Assembly: GCA_965153355.1 (NCBI GenBank)
Contig: OZ231127.1
Span: 13,454,001 to 13,518,000, forward strand
Length of the DNA stretch: 64,000 nucleotides
DNA from: Flaccisagitta enflata
Taxonomy: Eukaryota; Chaetognatha; Sagittoidea; Aphragmophora
Direction of reading: 5' to 3'
The notes below the pieces were generated by a model. That model made no database searches and was not told the origin of the DNA. It saw only the letters and a program-made list of their open reading frames with translations. The translations under genes and the position numbers were made by a program. Positions 42,164 through 54,177 of this stretch are shown one piece after another. Numbering within the stretch: the stretch's first letter is position 1; every line of letters begins with the position of its first letter.

Positions 42164-42332
42164 ACAAGTGGCGCCACCAGAGCGATTTTGCAATTTCTAT
42201 CCCAGTCTCAAATTATAATATAAAATCCTTGATTTTATGAACTTTTAATAATAGTTAATTTTAGTGTTTTATTAAGCTATATCTTGACTTAAAAAGCAAA
42301 ATTTAAAAATCGCTCTGGTGGCGCCACTTGCA
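42164..42332. mobile_element. MITE with 26-bp terminal inverted repeats
   Basis: 'caagtggcgccaccagagcg' continues to 'attttg' at the left; the right end is the inverse ('aaatcgctctggtggcgcc' then 'acttgc'). The total length is about 169 bp. Confidence 0.85.
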
Positions 42333-43060
42333 TTGATATACATCACGAATTTTTTATGGCGGCTCTTCCCGGTCCGGGGAAAAACAAACAAAAATGGCCG
42401 TAGAGCAAAAAATGCTCATACCGTTCTCTGACTCAGATTGAACGGCAACTAATAACTAGCTAACTGAATTTGACACAATTTTTTTTACCTGTAACAGCAG
42501 AACACAGGACAGATTACACTGCTGTGTCAACCGCAGTTCCCTGTCTCTCTCTCTCTTTAGCTCATATGTTGGCCTCTCATCCCACTGCAGACATTAAGCA
42601 CAGAATAAATAATAAACAGAAACACTACATACAATAGTCAAGTTTTTATTTCAGTTTAAATGATTGTATTCCACGTTGAAGTGGTGAACGCGAGCCTATT
42701 CCGCTTGTTTTGCAAGTCTGTCCACCAGTTCAAGGTTTAGCGCTCTCTTCAGCCGAATGTCAGTATAGCTGTCTTTTTCTCTGACACTGAATTGATTGCC
42801 TTCTAACGTTCTAATTTAGATTTATTGTCACACTTCAATGAAGCTCAAATACGGAGCGTGAAATTTGGGTGCTTCACAAAGCAAAAGCTGGGAAAATCCC
42901 TCAACCTGATTACATCTTATAAAACTAAGCCAGATATACGGCTAACTTAATTGTATGGGGTAGGCCAGGGCCATATTTAATGTCAGTAAAACATTTGGCA
43001 GGAGCGGTGAGGTTAAAAGTAAAATTATAAAAAAAAAAATCTTGAAAGAGTATGGGTCCG
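42333..43060. other. No gene seen
   Basis: Mixed sequence. A GTCC-family-like fragment ('aactaagccagatatacggc', 'taggccagggcc') lies near 42920-43065 with a highly diverged core. Confidence 0.35.
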
Positions 43061-43063
43061 CGA

Positions 43064-43372
43064 CTAGGGTCAATCGGCGTTGTCAAACGGCATTGTGAAA
43101 CGGTGTTGTAAAACGGCGTTGTACAACGGCGTTGTCGAACGGTATTGTCAAACGGCGTTGTCAAACGGCGTTGTCAAACGGCGTTTTCAAACGGCGTTTT
43201 CAAACGGCGTTGTCAAACGGCGTTGTCAAACGGCGTGGTAAAACGGCGTTGTAAAACGGCGTTGTAAAACGGCGTTGTCAAACGGCGTCGTAAAACGGCG
43301 TCGTAAAACGGCGTTGTAAAACGGCGTTGCCAAACGCCGTCGTTAAACAACATTGTCAAACGACATTGTCAA
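43064..43372. repeat. 13-bp minisatellite
   Basis: The unit 'aacggcgttgtca' (variants gtaaa, ttttc) is repeated more than 20 times. In its right flank it decays to AACGACATTG units. Confidence 0.9.
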
Positions 43373-43387
43373 ATTTGTTGAATGGCA

Positions 43388-44200
43388 TTGACCAGGTAGC
43401 ATGCTAAAATCTTTATAAATCAAATTTATATGTTGAGTCCTTTTATTTAGGGACTACATACCAAGTTTCAACCAAATCGGTTGAAAAATGCCGAAGTAAT
43501 GCACGTTTTTAACTTTTAGGCTGGTAGGCTAGTCGGGTGGTAGGCTGGTTTGCATGCTAAAATCTTTTTAATTCAAATACATATGTTGAATTCTTCCATT
43601 TAGAGACTACATACCAAGTTTCAACCAAATCGGTTGAAAAATGCCGAAGTTATGCACATTTTTCACTTTTAGGATGGTGGGCTAGTTGGGTGGTAGGCTG
43701 GTTTGGCCGGTTAGCATGCTAAAATCTTTACAATTCAAATACATATGTTGAGTCCTTACATTTAGTGACTACATACCAAGTTTCAACCAAATCAGTTGAA
43801 AAATGCCGAAGTTATGCGCGTTGTTAACTTTTAGGCTGGTAGGCCAGTTGGGTGGTAGGCTGGTTTGGCCGGTTAGCATGCTAAAATCTTTACAATTCAA
43901 ATACATATGTTGAGTTCTTTCATTTAGAGACTACATACCGAGTTTCAACCAAATTGGTTGAAAAATGATGAAGTTATGCACGTTTTTCTCTTTTAAGCTG
44001 GTAGGCTGGTTGGGTGGTAGGCCGGTTTGGCCGGTTAACATGCTAAAATCTGTACAAATCAAATACATATGTTGAGTCCTTCCATTTAGAGACTACATAC
44101 CAAGTTTCGACCAAATCGGTTAAAAAATGCCGAAGTTATGCATGTTTTTCACTTTTAGGCTGGTAGGCTGGTTGGGCCGGTTGGGTGGGTCGGATCATAA
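43388..44200. repeat. Tandem repeat, five units of about 160 bp
   Basis: Each unit contains 'gcatgctaaaatcttta', 'catatgttgagtccttt', 'gactacataccaagtttc', 'aaccaaatcggttgaaaaat' and 'aggctggtaggctgg'. Units start near 43398, 43552, 43715, 43876 and 44038. Confidence 0.9.
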
Positions 44201-44209
44201 CATACGCAT

Positions 44210-45085
44210 AGGATGTAAAGCGGCTTACCCTAGTACAACTTCCCTCCAAATATGAAGCAAATCGGTTAAGGCGTTCAAAAGTTAGCCCATTTTTAAAAGT
44301 GTGGACAACGACGACGACGTAGTTTTCTTCGGCATATCCGTCGCCTGTGTGGTGTGTGGCGTGTGCGTGTGCGTTTTTGAGTGTGTGCGCATGCGCGCTC
44401 ACACGCGCATGCTATTCTTCCACCTTATTTGTCTGTCTGTTTCTTTTATTCGCTGTCCATCTAGCATGGTCATTTTTATCCTCTAGATTCATGCTCTATG
44501 CGACGCGCATTCTTCCGATATTACGTGGCACATCCAGAGACAGCACCATAATGAAGGGGATCACTGTTTAGGGCAGTTTTTAACAACACTGCTCACACCC
44601 ACAGTCACTGGGGGCCCCTATCAATGCCCCTATGAGAGGCCTATATGAGAGGCTTTGTTTATCTGTCTGTCCATCATGACGCGTCTGTTACTCCATCTGT
44701 GAGTTACACTCAAGTCGTAAACCCTGGACCACTTGTTTTTTTTTATAGTCATTAATTGTTTGAAGTTTTTAAAGAGATAACTAAAATGTTTTTCATTTTT
44801 TTACTATTTCAAAGCTTTATATTCTTATAACCTAGGTTCTTGTAAAAAAAAAAAGGGCTGCGGTTTTCATAGTTCGTGGTGGGGGGGTGTACGCCCTTGC
44901 CCACCTATCTGCGAGGATAGTGTACCCTGTGTTTGTTTTTACCTACTGAATCTTGTCTGTAGCGCATTGTTTTCTTTCCACTGCACTCATGGTTTTCGAA
45001 TCCCTGTGTAGGTATTCCTTGGATCGTATGCAACGTGAATCATTGAGCCTGAATAGCCCTGAATACATTTTAGTGAGATGTTAGT
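44210..45085. other. No gene seen
   Basis: Mixed sequence; 'gcgcatgcgcgctcacacgcgcatgc' is a GC-rich near-palindrome at 44388-44411. No supported frame. Confidence 0.35.
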
Positions 45086-45095
45086 CTCTTTCCTT

Positions 45096-45097
<2 letters not shown>

Positions 45098-45166
<69 letters not shown>
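45098..45166. repeat. (CT)n microsatellite
   Basis: Pure CT. Three further CT tracts lie at 45453-45510, 45901-45940 and 46104-46164. Confidence 0.95.
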
Positions 45167-45167
<1 letters not shown>

Positions 45168-45449
45168 GTACCCGCCACTGCATTCAATTTAACTATGTTT
45201 CTCCTACCTGGGGCACTGCCCCTGACTTTGCTCTGGAACTTGCTCCGCTCAGTCACGTGAATTTAGGCGCTTCCGTCAATCTTTGCATTCTTTATCTGTA
45301 TGGAAGAGTACGCAAATGCCAATTTGACTTTGACAGTGTGATGCGGACGTTAATGCACAGTTTGCACTGATTGACCGAAAGCGGATAACTGCACATTTTA
45401 TTTCTTGGCTTATTGTGCTTGTCTCTATGTCTTGGTCTGTCCGTGTGCA

Positions 45450-45510
<61 letters not shown>

Positions 45511-45654
45511 CTATTGCCTCTGAAGTGTGACTCGCTGTCCTACCTCAAGTACTGTTTCTGATTTTGCAGCCGCATGTAACATGTTTTTTGCAGCCGTCAA
45601 CTTTGCTTGTCTTTGCAGTCCTGACCGTATGAATGTGCAAGTGTTGAGCAGTTT

Positions 45655-45838
45655 TGAAGTAAACACTGGATACAAAACCCCAGTCGCGTGCGGGTTTGGT
45701 CATGATCAGTCAGTGGATTTTGGGAGGAGCAAGACAAAAAAGTGACGGATGGATGGATGGACCGACGGACGGACGGACCGACGGGCCAATGGACCGACAA
45801 AGCGGGGTGTAGAGTTGCGTAGAACGCGACTTAAAACC
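45655..45838 (+). mobile_element. Interspersed GTCC-core repeat copy
   Basis: Begins near 'ctggatacaaaaccccagtc', has 'gcgtgcgggtttgg', a GGAC/GACC core, and ends 'gtagagttgcgtagaacgcg' then 'actt'. Confidence 0.75.
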
Positions 45839-45900
45839 TAATTTCTGCACATTTTATTCCTAAATTTGGTGTGATTGTCTGCCTTGGTCTGTCCGTCAGC

Positions 45901-45943
<43 letters not shown>

Positions 45944-46101
45944 GCCATTACCCCGTATTTTCAAACCAAGTAACCGCTTCAACCCCCAAAATGTACTTTT
46001 CCAAGCATCTGCATTCGAGTCTTCTACAACGTGTCTGTTTGTTTTGGCAGGAAGAAGGATTTATTTCGCACTTTCCGTCTAGAAGTCTGTTTGTGTGTGT
46101 G

Positions 46102-46167
<66 letters not shown>

Positions 46168-46452
46168 TGTGTGTATGTCTCTTTCTCCCTCTCTCTCTCT
46201 GTCCTTCACCAAAGCTAACAAAACAAATCACAATCGCATTCTGTGTTCCTTACGAGGATGAAATTATCTAGTCAGCTTGCACGTGACTTCTGGCTTCGAT
46301 TTCATTTGCGACCGTTTCAATGTTGTCCAATCTTGTTTCCGAGATGACTGTGTAAGGGCAGGGGGACGATAATCATTTACGTGATGAGTTAGAATCTTGG
46401 TTTCGTCTTCTGAGTCGCTCGATAAACAAAAAGTCGAAGGATTTGAACGCAC

Positions 46453-46584
46453 CTGAGAGTCCTGTGGCGCGCCATTTACGTAAGGTAGTGTCTCGGTAGT
46501 CGAAACTAGAGTTTCAACACTGCTTGAACATGTTAACTCTGTCGGCGCGAACATAAAAGCGCTTACTAACGGTTGCTTGGGCAT
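46453..46584 (-). CDS. Possible N-terminal coding exon (perhaps of the GPCR)
   Basis: An ATG frame of 44 codons ends at a good donor (CTCTCAG|gtgcgt) in phase 0. The segment is Ser/Thr-rich and hydrophilic (MPKQPLVSAFMFAPTELTCS .. ETLPYVNGAPQDSQ), with no signal peptide. Composition and donor support a real exon. It could be the extracellular N-terminus of the GPCR, since phase 0 is what the gene would allow, but it lies 14 kb upstream of TM2, the linking TM1 exon is missing and another gene is equally possible. Confidence 0.4.
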
Positions 46585-46589
46585 GAATA

Positions 46590-47080
46590 TAAATTCTCTG
46601 TCATCGTCATTATTGGATTGAAAGTCGTAGAAAGAAGAAAACGACGATTATATGACTGACCTTCGGTCATGATTTTCTTGATGGTCCGATCTTTACCCCG
46701 GCTCAATTAAGCCAGTTCACAGAATTAATATTGATCCATTTTCCAAGCTAAGAAAAAAAGTGGAGCGTATCTCGCTACTAACTCCTTAGTTCTGTACTGC
46801 ATTGCAGAACGGCCTTGTTTATGCTCTATGCAAACATTCTACCTCTACCTTTAAAGTGTCTTTAATTCAATTGGTTAGAGCTGTAGGTGGGGGTGCTACA
46901 GTTTTCAGGGGGTTCACACCTTATATTAACCTTTTCTCTGTAAACATTTACTCAGTTTTCAGCATTTTGCATTTGATGCTGACGCTTAAACGCTCACACG
47001 CTCACATGCGCCCAGGCTCCGACGCATACTAACATGTACTCAGCATTCACATCTTATTATTTTCGTTATCTGACTATCTC
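46590..47080. other. No gene seen
   Basis: Upstream of the candidate exon. The block 'gggggtgctacagtttt' near 46890 is inverted relative to a copy near 42100, indicating a dispersed repeat. Confidence 0.35.
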
Positions 47081-47084
47081 ACTT

Positions 47085-47148
47085 ACTCTCTACTCTCTCT
47101 CTGTCTCTTCTCTTCCTCTGTCCTTCTCTCTGTCTCTCTCTCTCTCTG

Positions 47149-47179
<31 letters not shown>

Positions 47180-47276
47180 GTCTGTCTCTCTGTCTGTCTC
47201 TGTCTCTGTCTGTCTTCTGTCTCTGTCTGTCTCTTCTCTCTCTCTTCTCTCTTCTTCTCTCTCTCTCTCTCTCTCC
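47085..47276. repeat. (CT)n/(GTCT)n microsatellite
   Basis: Degenerate CT and GTCT units. Confidence 0.95.
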
Positions 47277-47385
47277 ACAAATACAACCCTTTGAAATTCA
47301 TGGAGGGCAAAAACTTAGGACGTTTTTTGGCCTCAAGAATTGATTCTTGCCCAAAACACGACAAAAGGAACGAGTCAAAGAAGAC

Positions 47386-47389
<4 letters not shown>

Positions 47390-47480
<91 letters not shown>
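47390..47480. repeat. (GA)n microsatellite
   Basis: About 90 bp of pure GA. Confidence 0.95.
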
Positions 47481-47483
<3 letters not shown>

Positions 47484-47499
47484 TACCAACTAAAAGGAT

Positions 47500-48289
47500 G
47501 ACCCGAATAAAGAGGACAGACGCTAACATCAACAAATACGCATCAAAACACTGGAAAGGATAAAGACTTGAAGTAGATGAAGAGTCTCAAGAGAGAAGTT
47601 TTACTCGCTGCAGCCAATTGGTTCTCCAAGTGACAAAGGCGCGAACAACGACCGCGGTTGATGGTTTCTGTCCATTTCTTTACCACTTTACTCATAAGTG
47701 AACTCCTCTGTAAATAATTTCTTTATAAATTTATTTCTGAGTGCTGTTTTTTTTTTGTGCTTTAGCGACTCTATTGTTTAGTCATTGTTTTTTCCTAATA
47801 AAATAAACTTAAAACTCTATACATAAACATCTTAATAATCATCTTAAGACTAACCCAGACATCATTATTGTACTTTCCTTGACTACAAAAACAACTCCGA
47901 GATATTAAGATTTTACATTCATTCAAAGTATTTAAGGACAATTGTTAAATTAGACAAAATGTCCTTAAAATTTTAAATATTAGTAAAATGAAATGATGTC
48001 TGACTGTTGTCTAGTGTTAATTTTCTGTAATCGTGGTTTTTTTTTCTGATGTTTGATTTTTTTTTTCATGTTTTTTTTTTTACAAATATCTTTGGTTCAG
48101 TATCTTTTAATTAAATTATATACAAAAAATGAAGTTTGGGAAATGAAATTAAAGCAACAAAAATTAATCCTCCAGTTTTTGCCGGGTTTGCTCGGAAGGT
48201 ACTGTAGGCAGTCCGAAGGTCCGTAAAACGAAATTTTGAATTGTGTGAAATCGGCCGAAATGATAATTTCCGAGCATAACGGCCCCTGC
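47500..48289. other. AT-rich intergenic DNA
   Basis: No gene seen; several poly-T tracts. Confidence 0.4.
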
Positions 48290-48916
48290 TCAGCCACGTC
48301 TGGTTCCCGCCCACCCAGACACTGCCCCTGCCCACCTGCAAGCGACTACTTTTTAGCCGTGTATCCGACCTTTTTAATCTTACATCCTACATGATGTAGA
48401 AGTTCATCGCAGAAGATCGGAAATTGTTTTTATGAAGTCATGTAGATTGACCATGACTAAGTACAAGTTATTGTATTTTTCCTTAACATGACATTCCGGC
48501 CCAATGGGCGTCCTAATATTTTCGCGATTATTGTGTGATTGACAAATCTTTATTCACCCTGGTTAGAAACCATGGAGAGATTGAGCTCTATTCTAGAACT
48601 TGATAACAGTTTTTAAGAGGGTTAGTACTGGCTACAAGACCATTCACCAGTACATATACAGTTTACAGTATATCAATAAACGTGATCAGTTATTCATCCA
48701 TGAGATTTATTGGTCGCAACGTCACATGTGATTGCATCAACTTGTCCATTTTTTGGTTCCACATTTCCCTGACAACGCTATGCAAATAAGCACATATTTA
48801 GTCGGTTCTTATTGCCCAAGGTGCTAACCTTATTTTTCCGCATCCTCTTCCCCTTCAACCCTCCTTGACTTTCCTTCTATCCTGTTCTGTTATGTTCTGT
48901 CCTGTTCTATCCTTTT

Positions 48917-49413
48917 GGGCAGCGGCCCCGAAGGAGTCGATGACCTATGCTTTCACACATATGGGTAATTTTCTCCTTCTCCTCCTCTGCCCATACCCCC
49001 CCCCCCTCCAGCTCTGAGGCCAAATTCTAGTCCTGAGACCCAAATCCCAGTCTCGTGGCCCAAATCCTATCCAAAAGGCTCAAATCCTAGCCTCAAGGCC
49101 CAAATCCTAGCCTGGAGGCCCAAATCCCAGCCGTGAGGCCTAAATCTAAGCCTCAAGGGTCATATCCCAGCCTCAAGGATGAGATTTGGGTCTCAAGGCT
49201 GAGATTTGAGCCTCCAGGCTAGGATTTGGGCCTTGAGGCTAGGATTTGGGCCTTTTGGATAGGATTTGGGCCATGAGACTGGGATTTGGGTCTCGGGACT
49301 AGAATTTGGCCTCAGAGCTGGGGGGGGGGGGGCGGGTGGATGAAGGAGGAGGAGGAGAAAATTCCCCATATGTGTGAAAGCATAGGTCATCGACCCTTTC
49401 GGGGCCGCTGCCC
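48917..49413. mobile_element. Foldback element with GGGCAGCGGCCCC ends, copy 2 (500-bp palindrome)
   Basis: The whole element is a near-perfect palindrome centred near 49165. The left arm runs 'gggcagcggccccgaagg', 'gacctatgctttcacaca', a C-tract, and then about 20-bp units of the type 'ggcccaaatcctagcctcaa'. The right arm is its inverse, ending 'ctttcggggccgctgccc'. It shares ends and right flank with 37478-37855. Confidence 0.88.
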
Positions 49414-49419
49414 TGCTTC

Positions 49420-50030
49420 CCCTTCAACTTCAAGCACAACCTACTAGGGCAGGGCACAGGTACCGCTGACCATCTAACGCTTTTGCGACTATTTTACCTT
49501 CCTTATTGTCTTCCCATTCTTCGTTGCTGTGAATCTTTTTTCATTTTTCATGCTGGTGGGTTTTGACGCTAAATTCAATAAAACTCGATCATTTTGTGTT
49601 GGTAAGGGTAAATTGGGTTCTCTGATGCAGCCATAATTGTTGCCGCCTCCCTTGCGGCTGGCATCGACGCCCCCCGGCCCGGCCCACAACCGCTTCATGC
49701 CTGCAGATACCGCTTTAATTGACTCTTTGCACCCAAACTCACAATTACCATATTTTCTCTATATAGCGCCTCCACTTATTAGCGCGAAATTTTTTTCCTT
49801 CACAATTGGGATATGATGTTAGAGGTTCAAAGTGACAACTGATAAAGTTCCATTCTATTTTAATAACCGCCCGAGAATATGATAACAGAAATATGGTTTG
49901 TGTCATACATTAACAAGCACAGCTTACCCATAGACTCGTAGTCACGTATGAAATAAGTCACAGCTGAAGCCCTAAGACTTAAGTTTTCACGCAGCTCAAC
50001 TCGTCTGATTGATTGTTAGTTCCGAGTCCA
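49420..50030. other. No gene seen
   Basis: Flank of the foldback element followed by unique-looking sequence. Confidence 0.35.
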
Positions 50031-50035
50031 GCTGA

Positions 50036-50455
50036 GGATTCATTTCGCGCTTATATTGATTTCCCAAAGGAATAATGACTTGTGAAAAACAACAATGGAC
50101 AACGCTGGACACAACACTGAAGTGACTGAACACAACACTGAATAAAATTTCGCGATTGTGTTTATTCCCCGATGAAATCATGACATGTGGAAAACAACAC
50201 TGGTTAACGATGGAAACAACACTGGAGAACACTGGGTACAAGACTGGACAACACTGAATGCAACATTGGATTCTTTCCACGATTACATTGATTCCCCTAA
50301 GGAATAATGACAAGTGTTAAACAACACTGGGAACAAAGCTGGACAACACCGGGCACAACACTGGGCAACAATGGACACAAGACTGGATTCATTTCGCGGT
50401 TATATTGAATCCCCTAAAGAGTAATGACATGTGGAAAACACAACACTGGCACAGA
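50036..50455. repeat. Degenerate tandem repeat, four units of about 120 bp
   Basis: Each unit has 'attgatt(c/t)ccc', 'ggaataatgac', 'tgtggaaaacaacactgg' and several 'acaacactgga' subunits. Units begin near 50045, 50155, 50278 and 50395. Confidence 0.8.
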
Positions 50456-50483
50456 GACTAATGATTATTCCTGATGATGGATG

Positions 50484-50509
50484 AAAGAGAGAGAGCGAGA
50501 GAGAGAGAG

Positions 50510-50604
<95 letters not shown>
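50484..50604. repeat. (GA)n microsatellite
   Basis: About 120 bp of GA with GCGA interruptions at the left end. Confidence 0.95.
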
Positions 50605-50606
<2 letters not shown>

Positions 50607-50609
50607 CAA

Positions 50610-51168
50610 AGAGAGAGAATTAAGCCTGACAGACAGCGACAAACAAAATTGTAAAAGACAGAAAAATGGAAAGACAACTGCTGTTTCTCGCTTAAATACA
50701 GAACGTGCCTCCGTTACAGCTTAAACACAGAACGTGCCTCCGTTACAGTCTCTAACCAAAAAGGAAAGATGAGAAAGATTCTTGCTTGCATTATCATTTC
50801 ATATGTAAACGGCTTTTTTAAGTGACCTAATCCATCAAAAATATCCATAGATAGATTCCGTCCCCCATCTCAAACACCAAATCCAATATTGAGCGACACT
50901 GAAACATTCAAAGGCCCATAAATTTTCCAAGGCCATAAACTATGCGGTATTTTGAGGCACTTCCTTGTAGTTCACTCTTCTCAGCTGCGTTCTCGCATAT
51001 CTGTAAGAGCCTGTCTCTTGGTCTGTCTGTCTGAAGGTCTGTTTATCTGTGCCTTTTGGTTATGCAAATATTTAAATCATAAAATCCAAGTTTTTTTTTC
51101 ATCAAAAGAGCAGCACCAATTTAATCCTTCATTCATTCTTTCCTTCCTTCCTTGCATCATTCGTTAGT
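50610..51168. other. No gene seen
   Basis: Contains a 31-bp direct repeat, 'aacgtgcctccgttacag' at 50701 and 50732. Confidence 0.4.
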
Positions 51169-51375
51169 AAACAAGGCTGGATAAATGGCTACCCTAGTGG
51201 GTAGGGTCAGTATTTTTGGTCACTTTAATATTTGGACAGGAGCATTGGCCAGTGAAGCCAAAGAACTCATGAACGCTGAAAAAAAAACGTGACCAACTGT
51301 TGGATGGACGGACCAAAGGACATTCAGACAGACCACCAAAGAGGGGTATATAGTCGCGAGTAGGCAACTAAAAAT
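51169..51375 (+). mobile_element. Interspersed GTCC-core repeat copy
   Basis: 'aacaaggctggataaatggc', 'taccctagtgggtagggtca', a GACC/GGAC core and 'tatatagtcgcgag' .. 'aactaaaaa'. Confidence 0.75.
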
Positions 51376-51654
51376 ATTTATTGATGGAGGACGCATCATT
51401 GGCCAAAATGGCCATGTCTTTTCTTTCTTCGGTTTTACGCTCATTAAAGCTGCAGAGAGTCAGTTAACGAAAAAACCGTTTTCCGCGATGGAAGTCTTTC
51501 TTGCAGAAGCCATTGAGCACTGAACATGGAACACTGAACAGCGAAGAGTAGCAAAGAACTTCACACAAAAAAGTAAGTCAATTGTTACATTCTTTGGGAA
51601 AAAAAATCTCAAATCGTTTGTTCATATCACAGTAGGTAGCTACTAGCAACCAAT

Positions 51655-51690
51655 AAAGGCGGCTCTCGCCGTAAGAAAAAATTTGTAAGT
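51655..51690 (-). repeat. Copy of the GGCGA/GCCGCC terminal stem-loop repeat
   Basis: 'accaataaaggcggctctcg' followed by 'ccgtaagaaaaaatttgtaa'. Matches the ends at 8118, 30700, 36005 and 40000. Confidence 0.55.
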
Positions 51691-51899
51691 GCGAGGTTTT
51701 GGAATTTTTTGTGATTGTGTTTTGTCTGGTTGATTGCCTTTTTTTTCTCCAGGCATCTTTTTGGTTTGCTCCACTCTCTACATGTGTTTCTCTGTTTTTT
51801 CTTTGTTTGCTCGTCTCTTTTTCTCTTTCTCTCTCTCTTTCTTTCTCCCATTCTCATTTTCTCTCTCCCCTTCTCTCTCTCTCCCTGACCCTTTCTCTC

Positions 51900-52062
51900 A
51901 TGTAACACGGGGTTACAATACCGTTGCGGACAGGTGCACAGAGGCGTCCAACCCCCATCCACACTCCAACCCCAACCCCATCACACAAGCATCTAGACTG
52001 CTTGGACGGACAGATGGACTAACAGACCGATGAATGGACTGATGGACAAAGCCACTTATAAG
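51900..52062 (+). mobile_element. Interspersed GTCC-core repeat copy (26272 subtype)
   Basis: 'taacacggggttacaatacc', 'gttgcggacaggtgcacaga', a GGAC/GACT core, ending near 'aagccacttataagagtcca'. Confidence 0.65.
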
Positions 52063-52874
52063 AGTCCAGAGTTGAAATGAGGGAGAGACTGTGCAGCCAG
52101 GATGCACAATCATCACCTGGGACATTTCAAAGTTCAAATATATTTCAACTAACTCAATTCCTCGTTTTTGGGAAAAATGCGAAAAATGCGAAAAAATGAA
52201 TAAAGATGTAAAAAATCATAGCTGCTTGGTATCATCTGAAAGGGGAGAATTAGCTCTTTCTTAGCTATTATTTCATGCGTAGTCTCATTCTGTCTATATT
52301 GACTTATTTTAAGTTGCTTCACCTTTTGCAATGTCGGCATTGGCTCATATCCACATTTCTTCTAGAAATTATAGGGCCTTTAAATTTAACAGACGTAACG
52401 GACATAGCCTCTCAAAGATGTGCTTTGGGGCGCCTATAAAACTGACTGAAACACACATAGGACCCTGTTAATCAAGACCATGGATTAGATGGTAATACCC
52501 TAACTAGTTTTCCTTTTGGGCACGCGCAGCTACTAGTCATGTCATTTATGATTACCTTATTTTTCATTGCAATATGAATAGGATGAAAGAAAAGAAAACC
52601 AATAGAAAGTTTCACGTTTCGTCTTGACAAACACAAAAAGATTAGCAACGACACAATAAAAGGCGCAGGTCATGCGACATCATACTTCGACAACTTAAAT
52701 TACGGGGCCTTCGCGCACTGGAACATTTTTCGATGACGAAACTTTAATGGTATGATAGGATACTTTCACCGTTAATGAATTGCACAAAAAATGTTCAGGA
52801 TCGGTAAAAAAACCAGCACCATGGAACTAAAGGCTTTTTAGGCGATGAGAAGAACATCTCGAGAAAAAAAGGAG

Positions 52875-52991
52875 AAAACAAGGCCAAGTAGGCCAATAAG
52901 GTGCGACGTGTGGATCGTCAAACGAATGCGTTACGCGACCGACCGACCAACGGACACAGCCGGTTATAGAGGTGCTTTGTCGCACCTAAAA
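52875..52991 (+). mobile_element. Interspersed GTCC-core repeat copy (short)
   Basis: 'aaaacaaggccaagtaggcc' at one end, a short GACC core, and 'ttatagaggtgctttgtcgc' plus 'acctaaaaa' at the other. Confidence 0.6.
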
Positions 52992-54177
52992 AGGTCGGTT
53001 GAATCTTCTGTGATAAAACAACTGTGGTGAACAGGAAATGGATAAAAAAGTAGTGTTTGAATTGAATGGGGTTGCTGCGAGATTTATGTTGTTTTGTGAT
53101 AAATGATGGCAAATGTCGCGGTTCCACAGCAAGCAGGAGGGCCCGACTTTCCACCAATCTACGTTAGCACAAGCTTCCAATACATCATTATATGCGGATT
53201 AAATGGTTCAAAGACATTCATGACTACCCAATGCACAATTTCAAACCATTTTTTGGGACCCTCCCTACCCTTAGGGGGTCTAAAAATTTGGTCAAAGAGC
53301 TTTTTTTGGCTTGTCTCCATTCTGTCTCCAGTAGAAAACAGCAAGCAAAACCAATCAAGAAATGTCTTTTCCTATGATTTTATGAGTTTTCATCAACTAG
53401 TAGTAGTCCCATAGGATACACAAAAAAAATCAACTTAGTAAGCAAACTATAAGTTACCAAAAATAAGCACATAATTCAAATTTACCCCTGCTCGATTTTT
53501 TTGCTTTTTTTCTCTCAAGGCTGAATATCATGATATTTATTTTTTTTAACCTCCTTTTTCTTAAACATTAAGCATTTTTTCTTTTGCCATTCGATGGACA
53601 ACTACTTGAGGGACTTTCCCCTTCATTTTCATGTTATTGGGTTGATCCTAGGCAGAGAAATAAAAATGTTCTTGGAGCGTATCAATTCGCGCACACCCCC
53701 AAATTTGTTCCTAATGCATACCTAACGCTTAAGATATGCCACTATGGCGTGGAAATGACACATTTTACATGAAATCTGACCACACCACGTGAAAGAGCGT
53801 GAAATTTTGAGTCTACACTGAAAATTTGAGGCCTTACCTCCCAGGCGTTCAAGCACAATGAAATTTTACATTTCGTCAGTCCTGAAGTGTGAACAGAATT
53901 GATACGCTCGTTGGACGATCTTTGTAGTTATTTTCTTCTTAGCGGAAGTCAAGATTTCGCGGACTTTGAAGGAAAAAAAAATCAATTTGTCCAATTTACA
54001 AAAAAGCCCATATCTCATGAACCCTTTGAGCTACACCCATGATAATATAATGAGCATACTTATACAACTGTAAAAAATATATACAATCATAAAACGTTCA
54101 TCGTGGATTTCCAAAAGTTTGTCATAGCTTGCAGGTTGAGGAAAATCCGAGATTCCGTGGAAACCGGATTCGATTTT
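52992..54177. other. 3' flank of the XKR gene, no gene seen
   Basis: Unique-looking AT-rich sequence downstream of the XKR stop codon; the 3' UTR of that gene should begin here. No separate gene is supported. Confidence 0.4.
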
